Below, piece by piece: positions 52,776 to 61,407 of a stretch of DNA of 64,000 nucleotides; position 1 is the stretch's first letter; each line of letters starts with the position of its first letter. The stretch is from Candidatus Bipolaricaulota bacterium (GTDB lineage Bacteria > Bipolaricaulota > Bipolaricaulia > Bipolaricaulales > Bipolaricaulaceae), in NCBI GenBank assembly GCA_022838705.1, contig JALHJZ010000001.1, positions 104,669 to 168,668 on the forward strand. The letters are read 5' to 3'. The notes under the pieces are model-generated. The model saw only the letters and a list, made by a program, of their open reading frames with translations, was not told the origin of the DNA and ran no database searches. The translations under genes were made by a program, and so were the position numbers.

Positions 52776-53996
52776 TCACACCACGTTGGCCAGGAGCGGC
52801 ACGTACAGCTCGCCCGGGGTGAGGGCCCCGTGGAGCCCCCTCAGCTTGAACTCCTCCGTCGGCCAGAGGAGGAACTTGCGCTTCTGCGACAGGACGAGGA
52901 GGTCCCCGAGGAGGGCCCGCACGGCTGGGGTGGGTTCGTCGAGCCCCCACAGCTTGCGGGCCAACGCCTCCTCGACCGACAGGACGGCGAACTCGTTCGG
53001 AAACGAGCGAGAGAAGAACGCCTGCACCTCCTCCTCGTGCCCGCGCCGCACAAACAGGTACGAGGCGCGGGGATCCCCGACCGGGGGGAGGAGGAGCCCA
53101 TCCCGCAGCGCAGGATGAGTGGGGCAGGAAACCATGTCGGCCACGGGATCCGCCTCGTAGAACCCGTGATCGGCGGTGACGAGGACGGTCGTTCCCCCGG
53201 GCAGCATCGCGCACGCCTGGCCCAGGATGCGGAACACGTGGGCCACCTCCAACTCGAAGGCCTGGGTGGTGGGACCGTACACGTGGCCGAGGCTATCCGT
53301 GGATGGCCAGTACACGCTGAGGAGAGCCGGCTTCGGGCCCCGCCCCGCGTGGGCGATGTGCATGAGGAGGTCGGACGAGGTGAGGTAGGGCACCGTGCGC
53401 TCCACCCCCTGGTACAGGGCGCGGGACAGGCCCGAATCCACGAGGTACTTGGGGAGGAAGAGGGTCGTCGCCACCCCCGCTGCGGCCAGTCGCTGGTACA
53501 CGGTGCTCGCCGTCAGCACGCGCTCGGGAGGAATGCCCAGCTTCTCCAGCGCGTTGTCGCGGCCACCGGGGGTGGTGAGGCGGATCATGTCCACCACCGA
53601 CCCCACCTCGGACCGAAACAGCTTGTACCCCAACACCCCGTGGCCGATCGGGCTCAAGCCCGTGGAAAGGGAGGAGAGGGCCGCGGTGGTCGTGGAGGGG
53701 AACACCGATGTGAGGGGGAGGTAGTGACCACCGACGAGGAACGGGCCGAGATCCACCACCCCCTTCTCGCGCAGTGCCTCCAGACTGTGGTAGCCGAGCC
53801 CGTCCACGATCACACTCATCACGACCTCGGACGAGGGGAGGCCGAGCTCCGCCTTGAGGGAGGGGCCCGTGGGGGAGAGCCCGAACAGGGCCTCGATCGT
53901 CGCTGGGACGGCGAGGAGGGAGTACCGTTCGTAGTGGGGGCGGTGACCGCCTGTTTCGTCCAGGATGCGTTTCAGTATCTGTTGACGGTCGCTCAT
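52776..53996 (-). CDS. Alkaline-phosphatase-superfamily phosphodiesterase/nucleotide pyrophosphatase
   Basis: A 406-residue metal-dependent hydrolase. SVIVDGLGYHS gives the first metal aspartate and TSVFPSTTTAAL the threonine nucleophile region. SVYWPSTDSLGHVYG and VLVTADHGF supply the remaining metal ligands, as in PF01663-type enzymes. No signal peptide is evident. The ATG at 53996 (MSDRQQ) is preferred over one at 54008, because the latter overlaps a TATAAT box that is probably the -10. Substrate unknown. Confidence 0.87.
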   Translation of the reverse strand: MSDRQQILKRILDETGGHRPHYERYSLLAVPATIEALFGLSPTGPSLKAELGLPSSEVVMSVIVDGLGYHSLEALREKGVVDLGPFLVGGHYLPLTSVFPSTTTAALSSLSTGLSPIGHGVLGYKLFRSEVGSVVDMIRLTTPGGRDNALEKLGIPPERVLTASTVYQRLAAAGVATTLFLPKYLVDSGLSRALYQGVERTVPYLTSSDLLMHIAHAGRGPKPALLSVYWPSTDSLGHVYGPTTQAFELEVAHVFRILGQACAMLPGGTTVLVTADHGFYEADPVADMVSCPTHPALRDGLLLPPVGDPRASYLFVRRGHEEEVQAFFSRSFPNEFAVLSVEEALARKLWGLDEPTPAVRALLGDLLVLSQKRKFLLWPTEEFKLRGLHGALTPGELYVPLLANVV

Positions 53997-54006
53997 GGTC
54001 TGGGGC

Positions 54007-54012
54007 ATTATA
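54007..54012 (-). promoter_or_regulatory. -10 element of the phosphatase-fold gene
   Basis: Consensus TATAAT on the minus strand ends ten bases before the ATG at 53996, with no Shine-Dalgarno between. Confidence 0.45.
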
Positions 54013-54046
54013 GCCGTCAGCCCCCGTGGTCCGGTGGAGAGACGCG

Positions 54047-54244
54047 ATGCCGACCTGTCCGAAGCTCGACGATAACCTGGCCCGCTGCCCGTGCACCTGG
54101 CCCACGTGCCCGCGCAAGGGGAACTGCTGTTCCTGCCTCTCTTACCACCTCGGCCAGGGCGAGCTCCCGGCGTGCGCGTTCCCCCCGGAGGTGGAACGGA
54201 CCTACGACCGTTCGTTCCGCCGGTTCGCGGAGCTCCACCGATGA
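54047..54244 (+). CDS. Small cysteine-rich protein, DUF6485-like
   Basis: A 65-residue protein with seven cysteines in a CP...CPCTWPTCPRKGNCCSCL pattern followed by YHLGQGELPACAF. This matches small DUF6485-type proteins as I recall them; metal binding is likely but unproven. It overlaps the polX start in ATGA and so is coupled to it. Confidence 0.75.
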   Translation: MPTCPKLDDNLARCPCTWPTCPRKGNCCSCLSYHLGQGELPACAFPPEVERTYDRSFRRFAELHR

Positions 54245-55950
54245 AGAACGCGCTCGTGGCGAAGATCCTGTACGAGGTGGCGGACCTCCTCGAGCTGGAG
54301 GGCGTCCCGTTCAAGCCCCGAGCCTACCGGAGGGCGGCGCGGGCGATCGAGGACTGTCCGACGCCGATCGAGGACCTCGCGGCGGAGGGGCGGCTCACCG
54401 AGATCGCCGGGGTCGGGGAGGCGATCGCGCAGAAGGTGGCGGAGATCGTGGCCACGGGGAGGCTCGCCTACCACGAGGAGCTGAAGGCGAAGCTCCCCGT
54501 GGAGCTGCGCGCGTTGACCCAGGTCGAGGGGATTGGGCCGAAGACAGCCCGCCTCCTGTATGAAGAGCTCGGGATCCGGAACCTGGCCGACCTCGAACGG
54601 GCCGCGGCGGAAGGGCGGATCCGCCACGTGAAGGGCCTCGGGGAGAAGACGGAACAGAAGATCCTGCGGGGGCTGGCCGAGACGCGGGGGGCGGAGAAAC
54701 GGGTCCTCCTCGGCCGGGCGTGGCCCCTCGCCCGCCACCTCGTGGAGCAGCTCACGGCGACCGGGCTCTACCGGCGCGTGGAGCCCGCGGGCTCGCTGCG
54801 GCGGGGGAAGGAGACGGTGGGCGACCTCGACCTCCTCGCCGTGTCCGACCGCCCGGACGAGGCGGTGCACGCGTTCTGCTCCCTCCCCGACGTGGCAGAG
54901 ATCCTCGCCCAGGGGCCGAAGAGGTCCTCGATCCGCCTCAGCGACGGGTTTCAGGTGGACCTGCGCCTCGTCCCCGCGGACGCGTTCGGTGCAGCGCTCC
55001 AGTACTTCACCGGCTCGAAAGAGCACAACATCCGCCTCCGCGAGCGGGCGGTGGCCCGGGGGTGGAAGCTCTCTGAGTACGGGCTCACCTCCGCGGACGG
55101 GGAGGTCCTCGCCGGAGCGGATGAGGCCGGGATCTACCGGGCGCTCGGCCTCGCCTACATCCCGCCCGAGCTGCGCGAGGACCGGGGCGAGATCGCCGCT
55201 GCGGAGGTGGGCACCCTCCCCGAGCTCGTGGACGCGCGCCGGGTCAAGTGCGACCTCCACGTGCACACCGATTTCTCGGACGGGGAGGCGAGCCTCCCGG
55301 CGATGGCCCGCGCCGCCGCGGAGCGCGGGCTCAGGGCGATCGCGATCACGGACCATCTCCGGTTCGCCCAGGCCATCCCCGGGCTGTCCGCCGACGACCT
55401 CCGCCGCCAGATCGAGGAGGTGCGCCGATTGAACGAGACGGGCCTAACGCTCCTCACGGGCGTCGAGGCGAACATCGCCCGCGACGGGACGGTGGATGTC
55501 CCCCGCGACCTCCTGAAGGACCTCGACCTCGTCATCGCCTCCGTGCACACCCACCTCCGGCTGGGGAGGGCGGAGATGACGGACCGCCTCCTGCGGGCAG
55601 TGGAGGACGAGGGGGTGGACATCCTCGGCCATCCCACCGGCCGCCTGATCGGAGAGCGTCCCCCCTGCGAGGCGAACTGGGACGAGGTGTTCCGCCGGGC
55701 AGCGAAGACGGGGACCGCGCTCGAGGTGAACGCCCATCCCCAGCGGCTCGACCTCGGGGCGGAGCTTATCCGACGGGCGATCGGGTTCGGGGCCCGGCTC
55801 GCGATCGGGACCGACGCCCACGACGTGGGCCACTTCGACTTCCTCGAGTTCGGGGTCATCACCGCCCGTCGCGGCTGGGCGACGGCGGAGCATGTCTTGA
55901 ACACGCTTTCCGTGGAGGACCTCCTCGCTGCCCGCAAGCGCGGACGGTGA
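54241..55950 (+). CDS. polX: DNA polymerase X with PHP domain
   Basis: A 569-residue repair polymerase. Helix-hairpin-helix repeats (IAGVGEAIAQKV, VEGIGPKTARLL, VKGLGEKTEQKI) precede the Pol-beta nucleotidyltransferase core (GSLRRGKETVGDLDLLAV, with the third acid in FQVDLRLV). The C-terminus is a PHP phosphoesterase (CDLHVHTDFSDG, ITDHLRFA, TDAHDVGHF), probably a 3'-5' exonuclease. Length and order match bacterial PolX. Confidence 0.95.
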   Translation: MKNALVAKILYEVADLLELEGVPFKPRAYRRAARAIEDCPTPIEDLAAEGRLTEIAGVGEAIAQKVAEIVATGRLAYHEELKAKLPVELRALTQVEGIGPKTARLLYEELGIRNLADLERAAAEGRIRHVKGLGEKTEQKILRGLAETRGAEKRVLLGRAWPLARHLVEQLTATGLYRRVEPAGSLRRGKETVGDLDLLAVSDRPDEAVHAFCSLPDVAEILAQGPKRSSIRLSDGFQVDLRLVPADAFGAALQYFTGSKEHNIRLRERAVARGWKLSEYGLTSADGEVLAGADEAGIYRALGLAYIPPELREDRGEIAAAEVGTLPELVDARRVKCDLHVHTDFSDGEASLPAMARAAAERGLRAIAITDHLRFAQAIPGLSADDLRRQIEEVRRLNETGLTLLTGVEANIARDGTVDVPRDLLKDLDLVIASVHTHLRLGRAEMTDRLLRAVEDEGVDILGHPTGRLIGERPPCEANWDEVFRRAAKTGTALEVNAHPQRLDLGAELIRRAIGFGARLAIGTDAHDVGHFDFLEFGVITARRGWATAEHVLNTLSVEDLLAARKRGR

Positions 55951-56007
55951 AGGGGCGGTTTGCACCCGCCGCGCCCCGGGCGGTACGCTCGGCCCGGAGG
56001 TGGCGCG

Positions 56008-56598
56008 ATGAAGGTGCTCGGCATCGTCGGCTCGATGCGCAACGAGGGGAACACGGGCCAGCTGGTGGAGGCGGTCCTGAGCGCCGTCAAGGAAGCGGAG
56101 CCCCGGATGCGGACGCAGACCGTGCACCTATCCGAGCTCGAGATCGGGCCCTGCCAGGGCTGCTACGAGGTCTGCGCCAAGACGCCCTACAAGTGTGTGG
56201 TCAAGGATGATTTCCCGGGCCTCGTCCAGAAGATGGAGGAGGCGGATGGCCTCGTGATCGGGTCCCCGCTCTACTTCCCCGTCCCCTCGCGGCTGGTGGC
56301 GGTGTGTGAGCGCTTGGTGTGCCTGGCCTACTTTCACGACCTGCGCCGCCACAAGGGAGCCCACCTCCTCGAGGACAAGCCGTGCGCCCTCGTGGCCGCG
56401 ACCGGGGGCACGGATCCGCGGGACGTCTTCCAGTATCTGTTCCAGTTCGCCGTGTCCGTGCGCATGACCCCGCTCACTGTGAAGCGCTACCCGTACTACG
56501 GCGTGGCGGGCCGGGGGGATCTCGCCAAGGACGAGGAGAAGCCCCTCGAGGGGGCGCAGGAGCTGGGCCGGCTCCTCGCCGCAGAGGTCGAGGGGTAG
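56008..56598 (+). CDS. NADPH-dependent FMN reductase / iron-sulfur flavoprotein-like protein
   Basis: A 196-residue flavodoxin-fold protein: MKVLGIVGSMRNEGNTGQL is the FMN phosphate loop. CQGCYEVCAKTPYKC provides four spaced cysteines and is followed by DDF; this pattern occurs in FMN reductases and iron-sulfur flavoproteins. GSPLYFPVPSRL contacts the flavin. GGAGGTGG precedes the ATG at 56008. Its redox partner is unknown. Confidence 0.85.
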   Translation: MKVLGIVGSMRNEGNTGQLVEAVLSAVKEAEPRMRTQTVHLSELEIGPCQGCYEVCAKTPYKCVVKDDFPGLVQKMEEADGLVIGSPLYFPVPSRLVAVCERLVCLAYFHDLRRHKGAHLLEDKPCALVAATGGTDPRDVFQYLFQFAVSVRMTPLTVKRYPYYGVAGRGDLAKDEEKPLEGAQELGRLLAAEVEG

Positions 56599-56605
56599 TC
56601 GGGCG

Positions 56606-57337
56606 ATGTGCCGGCTCGTCGGGGCCCTCGCCGGGACACCGTTCCCCCTCCGCCGGTACCTCATCGAGGATCACGGCCTCCTCGCACTTAGCCTCCGCGG
56701 AGCGAAGGCCCCCCACCGCGATGGCGTGGGGTGGGCCTACCGCGACGCCCGGGGTCGGATGAGGCTCCACCGCTGGGGCGGGGGAGCTCTTGCTGGGAAC
56801 GACGGGCTCCCCGGGGATCCGTCCCCGGAGGCGACGCTCCTCATCGCCCACGCCCGCAAGGCCTCGCCCGAGTACCGGGCGATGCGGGGGGCAATCCATG
56901 CCCACCCCCTCGTTCAGGACGGTGTGTTCCTCGCCCACAACGGGACCGTGCGGGATACGGCTCCCCTCGGGGACAGGAGCGGGACGGACTCCCAGCTGAT
57001 CCTGGACTGGCTCGCCAGGGCGTGGCATCCGCGGACTCCGGACCGGCTGGTCGAGGCGCTGCGGGAGCTCGTCGGGCTCGTCCGCGACTACACCGCCCTC
57101 AACCTCCTCCTCACCGACGGCTCCGCCCTCTACGCGTTCTGCTGCCACACCCGGGACCCGGACTACTACACCCTCCATCGGCGCGTGGAGGACGGGGCCG
57201 TGGTCGTGGCGTCCGAACCCGTGGACGGCCGGGCGGGGTGGGAGCCCATGCCGAACGGGACCCTCCTCGCCGTGGGCCCGGAGGGGGGAGCGAGGACGTA
57301 CGATGTTGTCCACGGAGGTGCTCTGGGACTGGGCTAG
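56606..57337 (+). CDS. Class II glutamine amidotransferase (YafJ/EgtC-like)
   Basis: A 243-residue Ntn-type glutaminase. It begins MCRLVGALAG, so Cys2 is the nucleophile after methionine removal. DGVGWAYRDARG, AHARKASP and VFLAHNGTVRD complete the glutaminase core. No synthase domain follows, so the acceptor is unknown. It starts 7 nt after the flavoprotein. Confidence 0.88.
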   Translation: MCRLVGALAGTPFPLRRYLIEDHGLLALSLRGAKAPHRDGVGWAYRDARGRMRLHRWGGGALAGNDGLPGDPSPEATLLIAHARKASPEYRAMRGAIHAHPLVQDGVFLAHNGTVRDTAPLGDRSGTDSQLILDWLARAWHPRTPDRLVEALRELVGLVRDYTALNLLLTDGSALYAFCCHTRDPDYYTLHRRVEDGAVVVASEPVDGRAGWEPMPNGTLLAVGPEGGARTYDVVHGGALGLG

Positions 57338-57371
57338 CGACCGCGGCCGTCGCGCGGGGAGATGAGCCCCC

Positions 57372-57935
57372 TCACGGTTGGGCGTGGATTCCCGGGGGGA
57401 TCATCCGGAACTGGGACCACGTATAGCCCTGCACCTCCAACCGCTCCCGGATCCCGGCGAGGGTGTCGGCGGGGAGGGTGGGGGTGCGGCTCAGGATCCA
57501 GCCGTAGCTGCGGCTGGGGTGACCGACGACGGCGTAGCTGTAGTCGGGCGCGAGGTCAATGACCCAGTAGTCGGCGGGGAAGAACCGGAGCCCGAGGAAG
57601 TTCACAAAGCTCACCTTGAGCTTGGCGGGGGCCTGCGGGTCAGGGACCCACGCCCGGCCGCGGGCCTCGATGCGCTGGCCGTCAGCGGAGAAGCACGCAT
57701 TCACGACCTCGACCTGCCCGTTCGGGAGGAGGGTGTAGGTGGCCGTCGTCCCCTGGGCGCAGTCCCGCTCGAACGTGGTGGGGATGCTCACCACCACGTA
57801 CCACGTCCCGAGGTAGCGGGGGAGGTCGAGCTCCTCGACAACGCGCAGCGGCGGCTTCGCCCCCAGGATCCCCGTCAGGACCACGCCCACAACAAGGGCA
57901 GCCACAATCCAGAACGAAACGTTACCCTGTCCCAT
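57372..57935 (-). CDS. Bacterial lipocalin (Blc-like)
   Basis: A 187-residue lipocalin. A hydrophobic N-terminus (FWIVAALVVGVVLTGILG) acts as a signal or anchor, without a lipobox cysteine. YLGTWYVVVSIPTTFERDC is the GxW motif and YSYAVVGHPSRSYGWILSRT the second signature. It binds small lipophiles at the envelope in other bacteria. GAGGTGA precedes the ATG at 57935, and TACGAT upstream may be the -10. Confidence 0.9.
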   Translation of the reverse strand: MGQGNVSFWIVAALVVGVVLTGILGAKPPLRVVEELDLPRYLGTWYVVVSIPTTFERDCAQGTTATYTLLPNGQVEVVNACFSADGQRIEARGRAWVPDPQAPAKLKVSFVNFLGLRFFPADYWVIDLAPDYSYAVVGHPSRSYGWILSRTPTLPADTLAGIRERLEVQGYTWSQFRMIPPGIHAQP

Positions 57936-58005
57936 CCCAATCACCTCGCCCGATCGTACAGCTTTCCCCTGCCTCGGACCGGTCCCGGCGCTCACCCTTC
58001 TCGGG

Positions 58006-58011
58006 TAGGAT
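58006..58011 (+). promoter_or_regulatory. -10 element of the leaderless nucleotidyltransferase gene
   Basis: TAGGAT ends six bases before the ATG at 58018; no ribosome site is present. Confidence 0.4.
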
Positions 58012-58017
58012 CCGCCC

Positions 58018-58791
58018 ATGGAGCGCGCACGGGAGCTTGGGCAGAGGTACGTGGGCCAGCCGGGGGTGATCGGGGTGTACCTCGTCGGCTCGGCGAGCCG
58101 ACCGTTCCGGGACCGGATCTCCGATTACGACCTTGAGGTCGCGGTGGAGGACGAGGCCTATGAGCGGATCGGGCTTGAGGAGCGGCACGTGTTCGCAATC
58201 GAAGATGGGCCACCGCGGCGGGTGGACCACGAGTTCTACCTCCGGCCGTGGAGCGAGCTCGTGGCGATGGAGCGCTCGACCCTCGACCTCGACCACTACC
58301 CGTTCCAGCACGCGGTGATCCTCCACGATCCCCAGCGGAGGCTCGCTGAGCTCTTCCCCCGTCTGGCAGCGCTGCCGGCTCGGGTGCAAGCGACGCGGGT
58401 GCGGGTCCATTATTTGGAGACGGCCTTCGCCCTCGGCCGGGCGGCGAAGTGCCTCGACCGGGGGAACGACCTCGCCACGCGGCTCGTCCTCGGGGAGGGG
58501 GGCGTGGCGCTGACGAAGCTCCTCGCCGTGGCCAGCGGCTCGTGGGCCCCGACCCGCCATTGGGCGGCGGAGGAGCTACGGCTCCTCGGCGTGCCGGAGG
58601 AGATCCCTGCCCGGATGGCGGCCCTCCTCTCCGCCCCCACAGCGGAGGGGATCAGGGAACTCCAGGGGGCCGTCCACGCCTGGCTCGATCACATGGGGAT
58701 CTCGCACTACCGCGATCGGATGGGCCTCATCCGCTGGGCGTTCCTCACCGCGGAGGGCAAGGGAGCGTTCCGCACCTGGGGGGCCCGCTAG
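58018..58791 (+). CDS. Nucleotidyltransferase-fold protein, DUF4037-like
   Basis: A 257-residue protein with an N-terminal nucleotidyltransferase motif (VYLVGSASRPFRDRISDYDLEV: G-S then D-x-D) and a helical C-terminal part (YLETAFALGRAAKCLDRGND) of DUF4037 type. Target unknown; tRNA, antibiotic or protein nucleotidylation are all possible. It ends 32 nt from the convergent pheS. Confidence 0.75.
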   Translation: MERARELGQRYVGQPGVIGVYLVGSASRPFRDRISDYDLEVAVEDEAYERIGLEERHVFAIEDGPPRRVDHEFYLRPWSELVAMERSTLDLDHYPFQHAVILHDPQRRLAELFPRLAALPARVQATRVRVHYLETAFALGRAAKCLDRGNDLATRLVLGEGGVALTKLLAVASGSWAPTRHWAAEELRLLGVPEEIPARMAALLSAPTAEGIRELQGAVHAWLDHMGISHYRDRMGLIRWAFLTAEGKGAFRTWGAR

Positions 58792-58823
58792 GGGAGAACG
58801 GGCGACGCGTGAGGAAGAGGCGC

Positions 58824-59825
58824 CTAGAACTGTGAAAGGAAGCGGATATCGTTCTGGTAGAACAGGCGGATATCCTCGATCCCCCAGCGGAGCATCGCCA
58901 TCCGCTCCACCCCGAGCCCGAACGCGAACCCGCTGACCTCCTCCGGATCGTAGCCGACCTCGACCAGGACCGCCGGGTCCACCATCCCCGCCCCCATGAT
59001 CTCCAGCCAGTCCCCCGGGGGGCGGCGGATGTGGACCTGGGCCGACGGCTCGGTGAACGGGAAGAAGTCCGCGGAGAAGCGCATCTCGTACCCAGGGCCG
59101 AAGAACGCGCTCACGAACTCCCCGATGATCCACTTCAGATGGGCCATCGTGAGCCCATGCTCCACCCACAGAAGCTCGATCTGGTGGAACACCGGGGAGT
59201 GGGTGGCATCGGGGTCGTCCCGCCGGTAGCAGCGGCCTGGGCACACGATCCGCACCGGGGGGGGCTGGGACTTCATGACCCGGATCTGCACCGGCGAGGT
59301 ATGCGTGCGGAGGAGGAGGCGATCCTCAATGTAGAACGAGTCCCAATCGTCCCGCGCGGGGTGATCGGCCCCGATCGCGAGGGCCTCGAAGTTGTAGTAG
59401 TCCGTCTCCACCTCGGGCCCGCTCGCCACGTCGAACCCGAGCTTCTGGAAGATGCCCTCGATCTCGAGGCGGACCTGGGTCAGGGGGTGGAGCCGCCCCA
59501 GCGGCCGCCACGTCCCGGGGAGGGAGAGGTCGTACCGCTCAGCCTGGAGCCGGGCTCCGATCGCCTCCCGCTCCAGCGCCCCCCGACGGTCGTCGAGCGC
59601 CGCTGTGATCTCCCCCTTGAGGGCGTTGAGGAGCTTCCCGGCGGTGGCCCGCGCATCGGGGGGAAGGGCGCGCAGCGCGTCGAAGAGCGACGTGACCGAA
59701 CCCTTGCGGCCGAGGAACCGGACCCGCAGCGCCTCTAGCGCTTCCGGATCATGGGCGGCGGCGCTCGCCTGCGCCCATTCCATCCGCACCTTCTCGCACC
59801 GCGCCTCCAACTCGTCGAGGGTCAT
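58824..59825 (-). CDS. pheS: Phenylalanyl-tRNA synthetase alpha subunit
   Basis: A 333-residue catalytic alpha subunit. An N-terminal coiled coil (~1-85, including FLGRKGSVTSLFDAL) is followed by the class II core: HPLTQVRLEIEGIF, GPEVETDYYNFEAL, ARDDWDSFY and motif 3 GFAFGLGVERMAML. The ATG at 59825 is preceded by TATAAT with an eight-base gap and no ribosome site. pheT is not downstream, since the next gene is convergent. Confidence 0.96.
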   Translation of the reverse strand: MTLDELEARCEKVRMEWAQASAAAHDPEALEALRVRFLGRKGSVTSLFDALRALPPDARATAGKLLNALKGEITAALDDRRGALEREAIGARLQAERYDLSLPGTWRPLGRLHPLTQVRLEIEGIFQKLGFDVASGPEVETDYYNFEALAIGADHPARDDWDSFYIEDRLLLRTHTSPVQIRVMKSQPPPVRIVCPGRCYRRDDPDATHSPVFHQIELLWVEHGLTMAHLKWIIGEFVSAFFGPGYEMRFSADFFPFTEPSAQVHIRRPPGDWLEIMGAGMVDPAVLVEVGYDPEEVSGFAFGLGVERMAMLRWGIEDIRLFYQNDIRFLSQF

Positions 59826-59833
59826 GGGGCCCA

Positions 59834-59839
59834 ATTATA
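59834..59839 (-). promoter_or_regulatory. -10 element of leaderless pheS
   Basis: Consensus TATAAT on the minus strand, eight bases from the pheS ATG, with no recognisable -35. Confidence 0.45.
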
Positions 59840-59959
59840 CGCGTCCAGGTGCGTGGTGGGGGCGAACGGCCACCTGAACCCACTCCGGGTCGGCTCGTGC
59901 TCCCCCGGCCGAAGACACCCCCGCCGGTCTGGCACCCCGTGAGGCCACGAAAGTTGCGC

Positions 59960-60277
59960 CTACATGGTTTTCCGATGGTGCAGGCCGATGACATCGATCA
60001 CCGGCATGGTAAAGAGGATGCCGGTCCCTGGATCGTTGAGCCTCCCGGCCTCGATCAGGGCCCTGACGATCGGTCCGCTCTTCTCTTCTTCGGTCAGTAT
60101 GAAGATGACCTCTTTTGATGATTCGATGTGCAGGTCGAAGAATTTTCTGAACTCCTTCTCCCCTGTTCCCCGTCCGAACAGGATGGTAGCCCCCAAGGCC
60201 CCCGCCTTCTTCGCTTCTTCCACGACGTGGTCAGCCTGCCCTCGTACCACGACAGCGATCACAGCGATGATCTGCAT
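59960..60277 (-). CDS. P-II-like regulatory protein
   Basis: A 105-residue protein with the ferredoxin-like P-II fold pattern: IAVIAVVVRGQADHVVEEAKKAGALGATI, a loop with RGTGEKEF, then VIFILTEEE and GILFTMPVIDVIGL. The T-loop tyrosine of GlnB is absent. It follows the DUF1538 membrane protein gene by 32 nt and probably regulates it. A+T content is clearly above the flanking genes. AGGGGGT precedes the ATG. Confidence 0.78.
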   Translation of the reverse strand: MQIIAVIAVVVRGQADHVVEEAKKAGALGATILFGRGTGEKEFRKFFDLHIESSKEVIFILTEEEKSGPIVRALIEAGRLNDPGTGILFTMPVIDVIGLHHRKTM

Positions 60278-60309
60278 AACTAGACCCCCTATTATTCTCT
60301 GCTCACCAG

Positions 60310-60996
60310 CTAGATCCCACTGAACATCCCCATCACCAGAACGGAAACGGCACTGCCGAGTGAAGTAAGACCCACCAAGCCAAACCCGTTCAACAACGGG
60401 TCGCTACCGGCAATGACCTTGGAAAGGCCGATGCCGATCGCCATGCTGATGGGAATGTTGATCGGACCAGTTGTGGCGCTGGCGGAATCAAAGGCAATGC
60501 CCACGATGCCCGCTGGGGCGAAATACGTGAGCACAATGCTAACCAGTAGGAGAGGGATGATAATCTTCGCTGAGGGGATCCGGAAGAGGATCTTGGCGAT
60601 GCCGAGCGACATCCCGACGCCAAAGCCGATGGCCACCGCGTGGACAAGCGTATTCTTCGGCAAAGCGCCAATAGAAACCTCCTCCACCTCCATGGCCAAG
60701 GCTTGAAGCGCCGGTTCAGCCAGGGTGGACAGGTACCCCAACAGGAACCCCACGCCGATGATCAGCACTCGGCTGCCCAGCGCCGGCAGGTTGGAACCAA
60801 CGGATTCCCCCATGGGGATCAGGCATAGGGAGATCCCCTTCAAGAACAGGAACAGGCCAGCGAGGCTCAGGACATAGCCTTCCAACAGGGTATAGGGTTT
60901 CTGAAGGGGGCTTCTCAAGATTAGGATTTGAAACAATACCAGACCGAACACAATGGGGCTTATGATCCTAAAGGCATAGAGCAGATCCTTGAGCAC
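60310..60996 (-). CDS. DUF1538 family membrane protein
   Basis: A 228-residue integral membrane protein with about six or seven hydrophobic segments. AFRIISPIVFGLVLFQ, GLFLFLKGISLCLIPMGE and FDSASATTGPINIP are DUF1538-type motifs. The family is thought to be transport-related and often neighbours P-II-like genes. The GTG start at 60996 follows GAGGAGGG at six bases. With the P-II gene it forms a lower-G+C pair, suggesting acquisition by transfer. Confidence 0.82.
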   Translation of the reverse strand: MLKDLLYAFRIISPIVFGLVLFQILILRSPLQKPYTLLEGYVLSLAGLFLFLKGISLCLIPMGESVGSNLPALGSRVLIIGVGFLLGYLSTLAEPALQALAMEVEEVSIGALPKNTLVHAVAIGFGVGMSLGIAKILFRIPSAKIIIPLLLVSIVLTYFAPAGIVGIAFDSASATTGPINIPISMAIGIGLSKVIAGSDPLLNGFGLVGLTSLGSAVSVLVMGMFSGI

Positions 60997-61395
60997 TCTG
61001 GTCCCTCCTCAAAAGAAGATGTGGGTGGAAGTTACCCCGGTCGGGTGGTCACCTGGACAGCGGCGCTGTCGCCATGAACGTAGTTCCGCACCGGGGCACG
61101 CCACATCCCCTACTTGCAGCCGCTGCGATACCCACCAGCTCAACGTTGTCCGGCTCGAAAGTCTCCTTCTTCGCGCACCTCCTTTCGTAGCCTACGGGTG
61201 GCTTGTACCCCACGCTCGCCAGAGGGCCGTACGCCCAACCCCATGGCGGGGGCTCCCCGATCACCGGGGGCAGCGGGAGTATAGAGGAGCGGCTCGCTAT
61301 CCGCCGCTTCGGGGGAACCACGCAGGCCGGGAACACGCCCCGCACCGCGCGATATCATCCGGTGGGAACTTGCTCCTCTCGGGCACGAGCCCCGG
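60997..61395. other. About 400 bp without a convincing gene
   Basis: The largest gap in the window. On the minus strand it holds a TATACT (61278-61283) and an AAAGGAGG followed by an AAG-initiated open stretch of about 36 codons that has no proper start codon. No tRNA, CRISPR or riboswitch pattern is recognisable. It may be the leader of the DUF1538 operon plus decayed sequence. Confidence 0.5.
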
Positions 61396-61401
61396 TAGAA
61401 T
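61396..61401 (+). promoter_or_regulatory. -10 element of the NUDIX gene
   Basis: TAGAAT ends six bases before the TTG start and twelve before an in-frame ATG. Confidence 0.4.
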
Positions 61402-61407
61402 TTCCCC

